A DNA stretch of 39,224 nt from Devosia sp. (GCF_030689745.1 NZ_JAUYGL010000182.1:1-39224), one strand, 5' to 3'. Shown: positions 26,009-35,089, numbered from the stretch's first letter. Numbers and translations: made by a program. Notes: generated by a model not told the origin, from the letters alone.

Positions 26009-26754
26009 AGGAATTCGATCTCACCGGTCGCTTGGCCGTCGTTACCGGCGGCGCCAATGGCATCGGCTATGCAGCGGCCACCGCCCTGCGCGATGCCGGC
26101 GCCCGTCTGGTTCTGCTGGATCGTGACGGCGATCGCGTGGCGAAATCCGCCGACGCCATAGGCGCTCAATGGCGGGCGCTGGACATCACCGAGTCCGACA
26201 GGGTCGAAGCGGTCGCGGCCGAGATCGTCAGCACGTTCGGCTCGCCCGACATTCTGGTCAACAGCGCCGGCATGGTGCAGAACGCCCCGGCCACGGACGT
26301 CTCCGATGCCGACTGGGACCGCGTCATGAACGTCAATCTCAACGGTCTGTTCTACTGTTCGCGGGCCTTTGGCCGCGCCATGGTCGCCGCCCGGCGAGGC
26401 GCCATCGTCAATATTTCCTCGATTTGCGGGACAGTCGCCGTCTACCCGCAGCCCCAGGTGGCCTACAATGCCAGCAAGGGCGCGGTGGACATGGTGACGC
26501 GCTCGCTCGCCAGCGAATGGGCGGGCAGCGGTGTGCGCGTCAACGCTGTCGCGCCGGGCTATACGGCCACGGAACTGACCCTGGCCGGTCGGTCAAAGCC
26601 GGAATGGTTCGAGACCTGGCTCGTCGCAACGCCAATGGGCCGCCTCGCCGAGCCGCGCGAGATCGCCACGGCCGTGGCTTTCCTGGCCTCGGACGCCGCC
26701 AGCTATATCACCGGCACCGTTCTCACTGTCGATGGCGGCTATACCGCCCGCTGA
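26002..26754 (+). CDS. Short-chain dehydrogenase/reductase (polyol/sugar type), first copy
   Basis: A 250-residue classical SDR. The Rossmann motif is TGGANGIG (15-22), NSAG is at 87-90, and the catalytic Ser140, Tyr155 and Lys159 are in ISS and YNASK. Asp40 after the second strand (VLLDRDG) indicates NAD rather than NADP. PG at the end of strand six (VAPGYTATELT) and a C-terminal DGGYTAR complete the fold. Its ATG overlaps the kinase stop. It probably oxidises an incoming polyol or sugar; the substrate is not identifiable. Confidence 0.9.
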   Translation: MLKEFDLTGRLAVVTGGANGIGYAAATALRDAGARLVLLDRDGDRVAKSADAIGAQWRALDITESDRVEAVAAEIVSTFGSPDILVNSAGMVQNAPATDVSDADWDRVMNVNLNGLFYCSRAFGRAMVAARRGAIVNISSICGTVAVYPQPQVAYNASKGAVDMVTRSLASEWAGSGVRVNAVAPGYTATELTLAGRSKPEWFETWLVATPMGRLAEPREIATAVAFLASDAASYITGTVLTVDGGYTAR

Positions 26755-26781
26755 CGCATCCAAAAGCCTGAGGAGACTCCT

Positions 26782-27540
26782 ATGACGACGCCATTCCGCA
26801 AAGTTGCCCTCGTGACCGGCGCCAGCCGCGGCATCGGCCGCGCCATCGCGCTTGACTTGGCACAACGCGGCTTTGACGTGGCGCTCAACGATATCGCGCG
26901 CCAGGCCGACACCCTGGCCGAGACCGTCAGGGAGGCCGAGGCTTTCGGCGGCCGCGCCATTGCGCTGCATGCCGACGTGTCCAGCAAGGCGGATGTCAGC
27001 AGCATGGTCGAAAGCCTACTTGCCCAGTTCGGCCGCATCGACGCCGTCGTCAACAATGCTGGCATTCTGATCGCCGGTCCGGTCGAGACGCTCACGGAAA
27101 GTAGCTGGGACGTAGTGATGGACATCAATGCCAAAGGCACTTTCCTGGTGATCCAGGCGACGCTGCCCGCTATGAAACGCCAAGGCTATGGCCGCATCGT
27201 CAACATCGCCTCGATCGGCGGCAAACATGGCGCGCCGGAACAGGCGCACTATTCCGCCTCCAAGGCGGCGGTCATGGGCTTCACGCGCGTGCTTGCGCAG
27301 GAGCTGGGGTCGTCCGGCATCACCGCCAACTGCATCTGCCCAGGCATTATCCTGACCGATATGGGTCGGGTGAACCTCGATGACCCCGAGGTGCAAAAAA
27401 TCTGGCGCAGCAAGACGGCCCAGGATCGAATCGGCGCGCCCGAAGACGTCGTAGGACCCGTGGCATTTTTCTGCTCGGACGACAGTGCCTTCGTCACCGG
27501 CCAGACCCTCAACGTCGACGGCGGCATCGTCTTTAGCTAG
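26782..27540 (+). CDS. Short-chain dehydrogenase/reductase, second copy
   Basis: A 252-residue classical SDR with TGASRGIG (12-19), NNAG (91-94), Ser144, and Tyr157/Lys161 in YSASK. Asp37 (VALNDIAR) points to NAD. It is clearly diverged from the preceding SDR, so the two may act on different carbons or enantiomers, as in two-step isomerisation of a polyol or sugar through a keto form. AGGAG lies just upstream of the ATG. It is the last gene of the operon; no good terminator is visible after it. Confidence 0.88.
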   Translation: MTTPFRKVALVTGASRGIGRAIALDLAQRGFDVALNDIARQADTLAETVREAEAFGGRAIALHADVSSKADVSSMVESLLAQFGRIDAVVNNAGILIAGPVETLTESSWDVVMDINAKGTFLVIQATLPAMKRQGYGRIVNIASIGGKHGAPEQAHYSASKAAVMGFTRVLAQELGSSGITANCICPGIILTDMGRVNLDDPEVQKIWRSKTAQDRIGAPEDVVGPVAFFCSDDSAFVTGQTLNVDGGIVFS

Positions 27541-28185
27541 CCGTTCATCCGTCCGTTCGGGCCGCCTTTGAGCCAGCTCTCCCAAGCTTTTCCGCTGGAA
27601 TGGTACCCCCACATCCCAATGCTGGCAGCAACGAACGACCGCTTATGGGATTTCGCGGCAGAACCCCGAACGACTGCAATGGGGGTCCGCGCTGATCGAC
27701 AGACCGGCCAGGAGTCTCACCTGGTTGATCGCTCATGCATCTGGCACCGCACCGCAGACCGCGAGTGTGGCGGTGCCAGCGAAGTTGACTCCGCCTGCAA
27801 GTCTGGCCAGGAGTTCGTCGCCTGGCCGAGGGGTACATCCGGCAGAGGTGCCCGTAAATCTGCGGATGCCTCGGCGCTGACAAACAGAGTATAATTTTTG
27901 AATCTTGGCACTGACCTCGATTGCTGCACTGAAATTCAACGGAAACGACAATGTCGGTATGCATGCGCCCAATGAAACCCCCGGCTGGGCTGATCGCTTG
28001 ACAGGATATGCAGGCGCCTCCACAGCGGATTCATTGTTTTGGCTCAGAATCAAAATTTACCACTGATGCGACAAGCCCGCCTGTCGTTGTCGATTAATGA
28101 CCTACTCCGATTGACTGCACGGTGTTGTTTGCGTTTGGTTGCGTAAGTAGGGCGCGCCAGGGGGACAAGTGGTGAAGTTTGGGAC
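27541..28185. other. Gene-free region of about 645 bases
   Basis: Overlapping open frames on both strands show no family features. The sequence at about 27590-27690 has the look of degenerate intergenic DNA. The 3' part (about 27880-28140) is more AT-rich and could hold the promoter of the LuxR-type gene, but no site could be fixed. Confidence 0.4.
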
Positions 28186-29766
28186 GTGTTGGTTGGGGCC
28201 GCATGCGCCATCGCCGGACCGGCGATGAGCACGGGACGTAAACGACCGCCGCCTCAGGCCTATGGTGTGCTTTCCACGGCAATGGCCGGCACCCTTGGAA
28301 CCCTTCCCGCGCCCATGCTCGCCCAGCGGGTCACCGAGAGCGACGCTATCCAGGAGTCCGCGAACGGCTGGGATGCCGTCGTGTGCCGGGCGGTGGACGG
28401 GGTATTGATACCCGACCCTCAAGAGGAGCGGGTTCACCCTGTCTGGGTGGATATCGAGGCACTCGGTCAACCGGTTCCGGCAGTGGGTGGCCTGGTGCTC
28501 GACAATCACCTGGCATTCGTTCTCGATGCAGGGCGGGAAGACGCGATCCGCCTGCTGGTCAAATCCGACGTACAGCTCTCCCAAAGCCTGAACGAACTGC
28601 TGGTCAGCGGAGAAAAGCCAACCAAGGCTGAGCTACGGGTGCTCAAACAACTTCTATGCGGAATCGGGCTGAGCGTTGCGGCCAGGGCCGACGGGGTCGG
28701 ACACGAAACCAAGCGCAGCCAATACAAGACCCTCGCACGAAAACTCGGCGTGCGGTCACAAGCCGAACTCTCCAGCCGGGTGCTTGCTCATACCCTGTTC
28801 GAGCGCACTGCCGAAGCCGGCCTTCCCCCGCCGGCGCATGACGACGTGTTCGTCGATCTGATCGAAGCGTTCCTGCCAGCAGCGCGGGCCGTTCGCCTTC
28901 GGTCTCGCGACGGCGAATGGCATCGGTTCATCGATATTGGGCCGGTTTCGGGTCATCCGGTCATTCTGCTGCATTCCCAGATCCTTCCCGACTTCCGGCC
29001 CGAGGACGTTGCAATGCTGCAGGCTGTTGGGATCCGGCTTGTCGTGCCGCTGCGTCATGGCGCCATGGCCGGACCTGTCGACAGGCTGGATGTTGACGCG
29101 CACCTGGCCCATGCCTGTGACGGTATCGACCTGGCCCGGTCGCATTTTTGCGGCGAACAGGCGGATCTGCTCCCCTGCGTAAGCGGCTGCGCCTATGGTA
29201 TCGAATATGCGCAACAACATCCGGAACGGGTGCGCTCGATTGGTTTTCTGGGCACCTGCATAAAACCCTTGACCGGGCTTGGCGCGGCGGGCCGTCTGCG
29301 TGCCGGTTTGCTAAGCCTCGCCAGCTCCCATTGGGGAATATTGTCCAATGTGCTCGACTTCTATGGAGGGCGTCTGGAAGATCCGACAGCACTCAGGCGG
29401 TTCTTCATCCGGCACTATAGTGATTGTGTCGCCGATCTCGCGGTGGTCGAGGCCGAATATGCCCAGCCCCACCAGGGTGAACGGGCCCGCCAGATGTTCA
29501 TGGCGTCGCTGCAATCGATCAAGCACGACTTCTACCATCAGGCTAATCCACGCTGGGATAGCTTTCCGACGGGCCAGTTTCATGCGGCCTTCTTCCATGG
29601 AGCGGACGATTTCATCCACGAGCCCCAGGCGGTAAAAAACCTCGCGCATCGCTACGGTGACTTGCCAGTGTATTTCATCCCAGGCGCTGGCCAGCTGCTT
29701 TACTACGACCATTTCGGGCCCATGCTCGATGCCTATATGGGGTTTCTGGACAGCATCAAGACCTGA
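28186..29766 (+). CDS. LuxR-type HTH fused to a catalytically degenerate alpha/beta-hydrolase domain
   Basis: A 526-residue protein from GTG 28186 (ATG 28225 is an alternative). An N-terminal region of about 130 residues has a PAS-like feel. A LuxR-type helix-turn-helix follows at about 144-203 (KPTKAELRVLKQLLCGIGLSVAARADGVGHETKRSQYKTLARKLGVRSQAEL). The C-terminal alpha/beta-hydrolase fold spans about 236-523 (GHPVILLHS ... FHGADDFIHEP ... IPGAGQLLYYDHFGPML). The nucleophile elbow reads GCAYG (334-338), with Ala336 where Ser is expected. The last motif has Gln in GAGQLL where catalytic His normally stands; Asp is kept. So it is probably a ligand-sensing regulator, not an enzyme. It is monocistronic, with no obvious target next to it other than the Sel1 genes downstream. 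Confidence 0.82.
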   Translation: MLVGAACAIAGPAMSTGRKRPPPQAYGVLSTAMAGTLGTLPAPMLAQRVTESDAIQESANGWDAVVCRAVDGVLIPDPQEERVHPVWVDIEALGQPVPAVGGLVLDNHLAFVLDAGREDAIRLLVKSDVQLSQSLNELLVSGEKPTKAELRVLKQLLCGIGLSVAARADGVGHETKRSQYKTLARKLGVRSQAELSSRVLAHTLFERTAEAGLPPPAHDDVFVDLIEAFLPAARAVRLRSRDGEWHRFIDIGPVSGHPVILLHSQILPDFRPEDVAMLQAVGIRLVVPLRHGAMAGPVDRLDVDAHLAHACDGIDLARSHFCGEQADLLPCVSGCAYGIEYAQQHPERVRSIGFLGTCIKPLTGLGAAGRLRAGLLSLASSHWGILSNVLDFYGGRLEDPTALRRFFIRHYSDCVADLAVVEAEYAQPHQGERARQMFMASLQSIKHDFYHQANPRWDSFPTGQFHAAFFHGADDFIHEPQAVKNLAHRYGDLPVYFIPGAGQLLYYDHFGPMLDAYMGFLDSIKT

Positions 29767-29940
29767 TGTGACCCGGCGTGGTCTCGTGGCAAGCGCCCGG
29801 CTTAACCCAATCGGGGGATGTAGCGACGCACTTCCAGCTGTTAGATTTTTGGAATTCCCGCGCATGGTGCAAGCACGTGGAGCGCCGACCTCCCACGGGT
29901 TGTGTGGTCGGCATGGGAAAAACGGAGGGATGAAAAGATC

Positions 29941-31440
29941 GTGGTGGACTTTGAGCCGAGCGTGTCGCGCGGTCGCCATTTGGTGGCCGCAATGGTCATG
30001 GTCGGCGCCTTGACCTTTGCCCCTTCATTCCAGGCGATGTCTCAAGACCTGCCGCTGGACGTCGAGATCGATATCGCCATGGCCGCGCTTGAGCAGGCCA
30101 TGAGCTCCGAAAGCCACTCTGAAACACTCGTGCAAATCGACCTGATCCGCGAGCTCGATCCCGAGCTAGCGGCAGGCGAGCTGCTGTTCTTCGAAGCGCT
30201 CGCGGCCAAGGCGGTCGGGGATGTCCCGCGGGCCGACACCGCGCTGACCCGGTTCCTATCCGATGTCGGGCGGCAGTCGGCAAGCTATGACGAGGCGCTG
30301 GCAATGGCAATTGAACTGCGTGCCATCAATGCCGAAGCGTCGGCAGCCGAGGAGGGGATCGCCGCTTATGAGGCCGAAGACTACGCTACGGCCTTGGCCA
30401 TTCTGGAGCCATTGGCGGAAGCAAACGATTCTTCGGCGCAGTATTACTTGGGAAAATTGCGAGCGGCGGGCAAAGGAGGCGCGCAAGATGTCACCGAAGC
30501 CGGCAGACTATATCGTCAGGCCGCGGAAGCTGGTTATGCCCCGGCGCAAGCTGCGCTGGCGAGCTTTGTTGCGATTGGCGACGGCGGAATGGAGCGGGAT
30601 CTCGGCCAGGCAGTGCACTGGTACCGTCTGTCGGCAGAGCAGGGCGACGCAGGAGGTCAGGCCGAGCTTGCCGGTCATTACCTGCGCGGTGACGGGATCG
30701 CGCAGGATCTCGCTCAGGCCGTGCATTGGTACCAGCTTTCGGCGGAGGCCGGACACCCCTGGGGCATGGTCGGTCTTGGCCGCATGTACAGGGATGGGCT
30801 TGGCGTTGAGCAGGATTTCACTGAGGCCTTCCGTTTGTTTCGTTCAGCGGTCTCCATAGAGAAGGTTTCGGGTTCGGGCGACCTAGCGGGTATGTATGCG
30901 CTCGGACTGGGGGTGTCCAAGGACGAAACAGAGGCTCTGCGCTTGTACCGCCAGGCAATTGCTGGCGGCGCGTTGACCTATGAGTTCCAGGCCGGAAACA
31001 TAGAAAATCGCGTAGCGACCTCGGGTGAGTGGCATCTGGCTGAAGTCGATGGGAATTGCTCTATCTTCACCCGTCCAACGCTTTCGAGCGTTTATCCCGG
31101 CCGGTCGCAGTCGATCATGCACTTCGCCCTGTACAGCACCTTTGGCACACTACAATACTCAGTGGTTCACCCCAGTCCGTTCGATGCAAACATGCCCGTT
31201 GAGGCGCGGATCGACGGCAAGCGGTTCCCTCTTGTGGCCGGTCGTTCCTTTCTCGAGCCTCAAGATGGCGGTAGCTTTGTGCGAGCCATACGAGCCGGCC
31301 AGACCATTACAGTCAGCGGCACGGACAAATACGGGGGCCAGCCCATCTCTGTGACCTTCTCCGCCATCGGGTTCACACAAGCATTCAAATCAATAGCAGA
31401 GCGCTGCGACAAGCCTGGGATCATGACTTTGATCCAATAG
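29941..31440 (+). CDS. Exported Sel1-repeat protein with IalB-like C-terminal domain
   Basis: A 499-residue protein. The signal peptide lies in RGRHLVAAMVMVGALTFAPSFQAMSQ. A conserved N-terminal domain of about 100 residues follows (DLPLDVEIDIAMAALEQAM ... FLSDVGRQSASYDEAL), shared with two downstream genes. About five Sel1 repeats come next (AVHWYRLSAEQGDAGGQAELAGHYLRGDG type). From about residue 345 there is an invasion-associated protein B-like domain (SGEWHLAEVDGNCSIF ... FSAIGFTQAFKSIAERC) with its two Cys. GTG 29941 was chosen because it follows GGAGGG and leaves a proper signal peptide; the frame extends to a GTG at 29902. Sel1 repeats bind proteins; the periplasmic role is unknown. 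Confidence 0.82.
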   Translation: MVDFEPSVSRGRHLVAAMVMVGALTFAPSFQAMSQDLPLDVEIDIAMAALEQAMSSESHSETLVQIDLIRELDPELAAGELLFFEALAAKAVGDVPRADTALTRFLSDVGRQSASYDEALAMAIELRAINAEASAAEEGIAAYEAEDYATALAILEPLAEANDSSAQYYLGKLRAAGKGGAQDVTEAGRLYRQAAEAGYAPAQAALASFVAIGDGGMERDLGQAVHWYRLSAEQGDAGGQAELAGHYLRGDGIAQDLAQAVHWYQLSAEAGHPWGMVGLGRMYRDGLGVEQDFTEAFRLFRSAVSIEKVSGSGDLAGMYALGLGVSKDETEALRLYRQAIAGGALTYEFQAGNIENRVATSGEWHLAEVDGNCSIFTRPTLSSVYPGRSQSIMHFALYSTFGTLQYSVVHPSPFDANMPVEARIDGKRFPLVAGRSFLEPQDGGSFVRAIRAGQTITVSGTDKYGGQPISVTFSAIGFTQAFKSIAERCDKPGIMTLIQ

Positions 31441-31492
31441 GCGGGCAAAGGATTTGCAGGCGACACGTGAAGTGCGTGTCATGGGGGAATAC

Positions 31493-32914
31493 ATGTCAGG
31501 TAAAAGTACTGCCTTGAGGATCATATGTACCGTCCTGGTGCTGTTGCTTGGCCTGCAAAGTGCCCTTGCCCAGACCTATGAGGGCGAGACCCCGCTGGAA
31601 ACGGCGCTGGGGGTGGCCGATGAGAATGGCGATATCGTCAAGTTTCGCTCGCTCACCATCCGGTGGCGATTTGCCGGATTGATGGGGGAGCCGCTGCGCC
31701 AGTTTGCCGGGCGTTATGAACATCATTCCCCGCCCTGGGTTGAACTGGCCGGTGCCCCGGTCTGCTTTGCCCAGCACGTCATGGCAAGCTTCAACCCCGA
31801 AAAAATCGAGCCGGACATGGTCAAGGAGGGCGCGCTGGACGGGGTGAACCTCTACACCCATTCGCGGCTCCGCATGATCATCCAACCCAACAGCCGAGTT
31901 GGTTTTGCGGGAGGGCCAGGCCGAACTATCCAGCACTATTTCGGCGTCGACAGTTTTTCGCAGGGGACGGATTATGGGCCGTCTGTGCCGGGCAGCCCGG
32001 AATGGGACCGGCTGTTCCAGATTGGTTCCGTGGGATCGGAGGACATCCCCTGGCTGAGTGAGGCGCAGACGCGGGAACTGTTCCGCGAGGGCTTCACCGT
32101 GTCGCGGATCGATCTGGTGGACCCCAAATACGCGCTGGCGCAGGTCAAAGCCTCCTATGAGCGGCATTTCCGGTCAAAACCCTGTGGCGACCGCCCGGTT
32201 GAACCGCTGGCGGAGGAAGAGGCGGCGGGCGACGAGCCCACCACCGAACAGGTCGCCAGTACCGAAGCGAGAGTAGATGACGCTGTGGAGCCACAAGGGG
32301 ATTTAACCCCTCCAGCCGCGCCACCTGGCCAGCCGAAACCCCAGACCGCTGCAGACCGTCTCGATGCCATGCTCAACCGCGTTGCCAGTGCGCGGGAGGA
32401 AGAAAAGGCGGCGGCGGTCGCGCACGCAGCCTACATAGCAAGTCTGCCGGTCGAAGTGTTTGAAATCGCCGATGGTTGGGTCACGGCGCAGGGAGAGAAC
32501 ATGTCCGGGCCCTATGCAAAGGGTGCTTTTCTTGCTTTCGAGAACGAAATTGTCGTCGATTACGAATGCTCTCCTAAAGTGGTGGGACAGACGCGTGATG
32601 TAGTGCGCGGCCCACTTAGAGATTTTGTCAGCAATAATTGCAATGTTCTTTTGAAGAACTCTAGGGACGGAAGCATTATAAAATCGATCATGAGTAGCGA
32701 TTCAGAATGGATTCAATACGCCTACGCCACAAATGATGGAATAAATGTGGTTCATGCAACGCGTGTTACATATAGACAGTGCACTAGAGGGTTAAATTTA
32801 TTGCGGTGCGGACAAGATCATCTATTGTTCCAGTGCTACTCAACGATATATAATATTAATCCAGAATCCTCTGGGAGGACAATTAGATACGGTCCGGGGA
32901 ACGATTGTATTTAA
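31493..32914 (+). CDS. Exported protein of unknown function with Cys-rich, AT-rich C-terminal domain
   Basis: A 473-residue secreted protein. The signal peptide is about MSGKSTALRIICTVLVLLLGLQSALA. A globular N-terminal domain of about 190 residues follows, then an acidic and Pro-rich linker (EPLAEEEAAGDEPTTEQVAS ... PPAAPPGQPKPQ) and a short charged helix. The C-terminal domain of about 160 residues has six Cys (ECSP, NNCNV, RQCTR, RCGQ, FQCYS, NDCI). ATG 31493 is preferred over 31481 because GGGGGA precedes it at a spacing of 4. I do not recognise either domain. DNA coding the last 120 residues or so is much more AT-rich than the rest, suggesting a domain of different origin. It sits between the first and second members of the Sel1 paralogue set. 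Confidence 0.7.
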   Translation: MSGKSTALRIICTVLVLLLGLQSALAQTYEGETPLETALGVADENGDIVKFRSLTIRWRFAGLMGEPLRQFAGRYEHHSPPWVELAGAPVCFAQHVMASFNPEKIEPDMVKEGALDGVNLYTHSRLRMIIQPNSRVGFAGGPGRTIQHYFGVDSFSQGTDYGPSVPGSPEWDRLFQIGSVGSEDIPWLSEAQTRELFREGFTVSRIDLVDPKYALAQVKASYERHFRSKPCGDRPVEPLAEEEAAGDEPTTEQVASTEARVDDAVEPQGDLTPPAAPPGQPKPQTAADRLDAMLNRVASAREEEKAAAVAHAAYIASLPVEVFEIADGWVTAQGENMSGPYAKGAFLAFENEIVVDYECSPKVVGQTRDVVRGPLRDFVSNNCNVLLKNSRDGSIIKSIMSSDSEWIQYAYATNDGINVVHATRVTYRQCTRGLNLLRCGQDHLLFQCYSTIYNINPESSGRTIRYGPGNDCI

Positions 32915-32978
32915 ATTACAGTTCAGATGGCGACGGATCAGAGGACTCGTTCGCAGAAGAGTCGGAAAAGCTGGGGCG

Positions 32979-33914
32979 ATGGGAAGTATAAACAGACTGG
33001 CTGTGTTGCCTTTGATTGTTTGCGCGCTTCTGGGCTTCGCCCAGGATGCACGGGCACAGGGTCTCGCTCCAGAATTGCAGGTCGACCTGGCCATCGCAGC
33101 GCTGGAGCGCGCAATTCTGGCCGAGGACAATGGAGAAATTCTAGATCGGATTGACGTCCTGCGCGAACTCGCGCCGGTACTGGCCGGCGGCGAACTGCTG
33201 TACTTCGAGGCAGCGGCCCTGGCCGAGCAGGGAGAAATCGACGAGGCAGAACATGCACTGACGCGATTCCTTTCCGAAGTCGGACAACAATCCGCGAGCT
33301 ATGACGAAGCGCTGTCACTGATGCTGGACCTGTCCGACCTGCGCGCGGAACTGGCCACGCTGGACCGTGGCGTGGCCGCTCATGAGCGTCATGACTATGA
33401 CGAGGCCCGGCGACTTCTTGCTCCCCTCTCGGCCAAGGGGCATGCGGAGGCCCAGTATCGCATCGGCATGATGGATTATTACGGCCTCGGGGGCAGCGCG
33501 GGGGTCAGGGCAGCGGAGCGGCTCTATCGGCTGGCGGCAGAACAGGGACATGCCCGCGCCCAAGCGTCGCTTGCCGCGCTCTACTACAACCAGGAAGACG
33601 GTCTGCTGGACGACGATCAGGTCGCCCATTGGTATCGGCTTTCCGCCGAACAGGGTGACCCCATGGGTCAGATGGGGATGGGCTACGCTTATTTCGAAGG
33701 TTTGGGCGTGCCCCAAAGCTACGAGCAGGCCGTGCAATGGTATCGGCGCGCTGCCGAGAACGGGGATGTTCAGGGGCAGTTGGCCATGGGGTCCATGTAT
33801 GAAGAGGGGCTGGGCGTCGCAATCGATCTGGCCGAGGCGCGGCGCTGGTACCGGATGGCGGCGGATCAGGGGACATATTTCGCCGAAGAGGCGCTGGTTA
33901 GGCTGGGGCAATGA
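32979..33914 (+). CDS. Exported Sel1-repeat protein, second member of the tandem set
   Basis: A 311-residue protein. The signal peptide is MGSINRLAVLPLIVCALLGFAQDARA. It has the shared N-terminal domain (LAPELQVDLAIAALERAIL ... FLSEVGQQSASYDEALSLML) and then about four Sel1 repeats (for example AVQWYRRAAENGDVQGQLAMGSMYEEGLG), ending with the last repeat. Unlike the first member it has no IalB-like tail. GGGG precedes the ATG. The stop overlaps the next gene's start (ATGA), so these two are co-translated. Confidence 0.85.
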   Translation: MGSINRLAVLPLIVCALLGFAQDARAQGLAPELQVDLAIAALERAILAEDNGEILDRIDVLRELAPVLAGGELLYFEAAALAEQGEIDEAEHALTRFLSEVGQQSASYDEALSLMLDLSDLRAELATLDRGVAAHERHDYDEARRLLAPLSAKGHAEAQYRIGMMDYYGLGGSAGVRAAERLYRLAAEQGHARAQASLAALYYNQEDGLLDDDQVAHWYRLSAEQGDPMGQMGMGYAYFEGLGVPQSYEQAVQWYRRAAENGDVQGQLAMGSMYEEGLGVAIDLAEARRWYRMAADQGTYFAEEALVRLGQ

Positions 33915-35089
33915 GAATGACGGCACATCTGCGCGTGCGGGCGATGTTTGTGGTGGCGATGATGAATTTCGCGCCAATGGCCGTGGCGCAGGACCTGCCA
34001 CCCGAGGTGCAGATCGACATGGCTATGGCAGCGCTGGAGCGCGCCATGCTCGCCGGGGACGATGGGGAAATTCTCGAACGGATTGGTGCCTTGCGTGACC
34101 TCGCGCCGGAACTGGCCGGGGGCGATCTGCTGTTTTTCGAGGCGACGGCCCTGGCAGGACAGGGGGATATCGAGGAAGCCGAACAGGTATTGAACCGTTT
34201 TCTCTCCGAGGTCGGCCAGCAATCGGCAAGCTATGAGGATGCGCTGGCGCTGATGCTGGACATTCCCGCCCTGCGCCAGGCCAAGGCCGAGGCGGACAGG
34301 ATCGCGGCGGCCGAGCGGCAAGCCGAAGAACAGCGCCGGAGAGAGGAAGCCGCGCAGGCCGAAGAGGAGCGCCTGCGCGCCGGGGAAGCCGCGCTGAATC
34401 TGACGTCGGCGGAAATTCGGCACATCAGATGGCTTCTGTATCGCCACGCCGGAGAAGTCAGGATGCCGGTCCTCGTACGTGAACTGAGCGATGCCGAGCG
34501 AGATTACTTGGAGGAACATTACCTGCCTGATGTGGGTTTACCGGCAGCACGCTATCTGACCGCCGTACACGCACGTCACTTTCGGTCCCAAGTCTTTGTG
34601 CCCGTGCCGCCAGATGAAGCTTCAGATCCTGTCCGCACGGTCACGTCTGGGGACTGGACGATGATAGAGGACCAAAGGTTTTGCTGGATTGAAACACCCG
34701 CTTCTGATTTCACGCGGGGGGCCGTATATCAGCATCCAGTTTTCAAAATGATTGTTGAAAGGCCCCGATATGAGATGGGATTTGATACAAACATTGTATT
34801 GCCGCATCCATTCGATGAGAGTCGGGGTGTAAACGCCACGATCAATGGCCGGACTTTCCCGTTGTCTTTTGTAAACGGTCGCGTGTGGCCGTTCGCACCC
34901 GGTGCAAGTCCAACTACCAATGCGGTTCACAAAGCCATTCGCGCGGCAGAATCCGTCACCATTGAGGGCACCAGCAGCGCGACGGGCCAGACCATGACGG
35001 TTTCGTATTCCGCCATCGGCTTTACGCGGGCCTTTTACCTGATGACCGAATATTGCAACCGGGAAGAACTTCAGGTGTGGATCGAATAG
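33911..35089 (+). CDS. Exported protein, third member: shared N-terminal domain, coiled coil and IalB-like tail
   Basis: A 392-residue protein. The signal peptide is about MTAHLRVRAMFVVAMMNFAPMAVA. The shared N-terminal domain (LPPEVQIDMAMAALERAML ... FLSEVGQQSASYEDALALML) is very close to the second member. In place of Sel1 repeats there is a Glu/Arg/Ala-rich coiled coil at about 117-160 (AKAEADRIAAAERQAEEQ and onward). A middle helical segment and an IalB-like domain follow (SGDWTMIEDQRFCWIE ... YSAIGFTRAFYLMTEYC) with the same two Cys positions as the first member. It overlaps the second member by four bases. Function is unknown; IalB is linked to host-cell entry in Bartonella, but the family is common in free-living alphaproteobacteria. 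Confidence 0.8.
   Translation: MRMTAHLRVRAMFVVAMMNFAPMAVAQDLPPEVQIDMAMAALERAMLAGDDGEILERIGALRDLAPELAGGDLLFFEATALAGQGDIEEAEQVLNRFLSEVGQQSASYEDALALMLDIPALRQAKAEADRIAAAERQAEEQRRREEAAQAEEERLRAGEAALNLTSAEIRHIRWLLYRHAGEVRMPVLVRELSDAERDYLEEHYLPDVGLPAARYLTAVHARHFRSQVFVPVPPDEASDPVRTVTSGDWTMIEDQRFCWIETPASDFTRGAVYQHPVFKMIVERPRYEMGFDTNIVLPHPFDESRGVNATINGRTFPLSFVNGRVWPFAPGASPTTNAVHKAIRAAESVTIEGTSSATGQTMTVSYSAIGFTRAFYLMTEYCNREELQVWIE

Noticed and set aside
27568-27894. 108-codon frame downstream of the second SDR
   Set aside because: No ribosome site, no recognisable domain, and frames on both strands are equally open; treated as chance.
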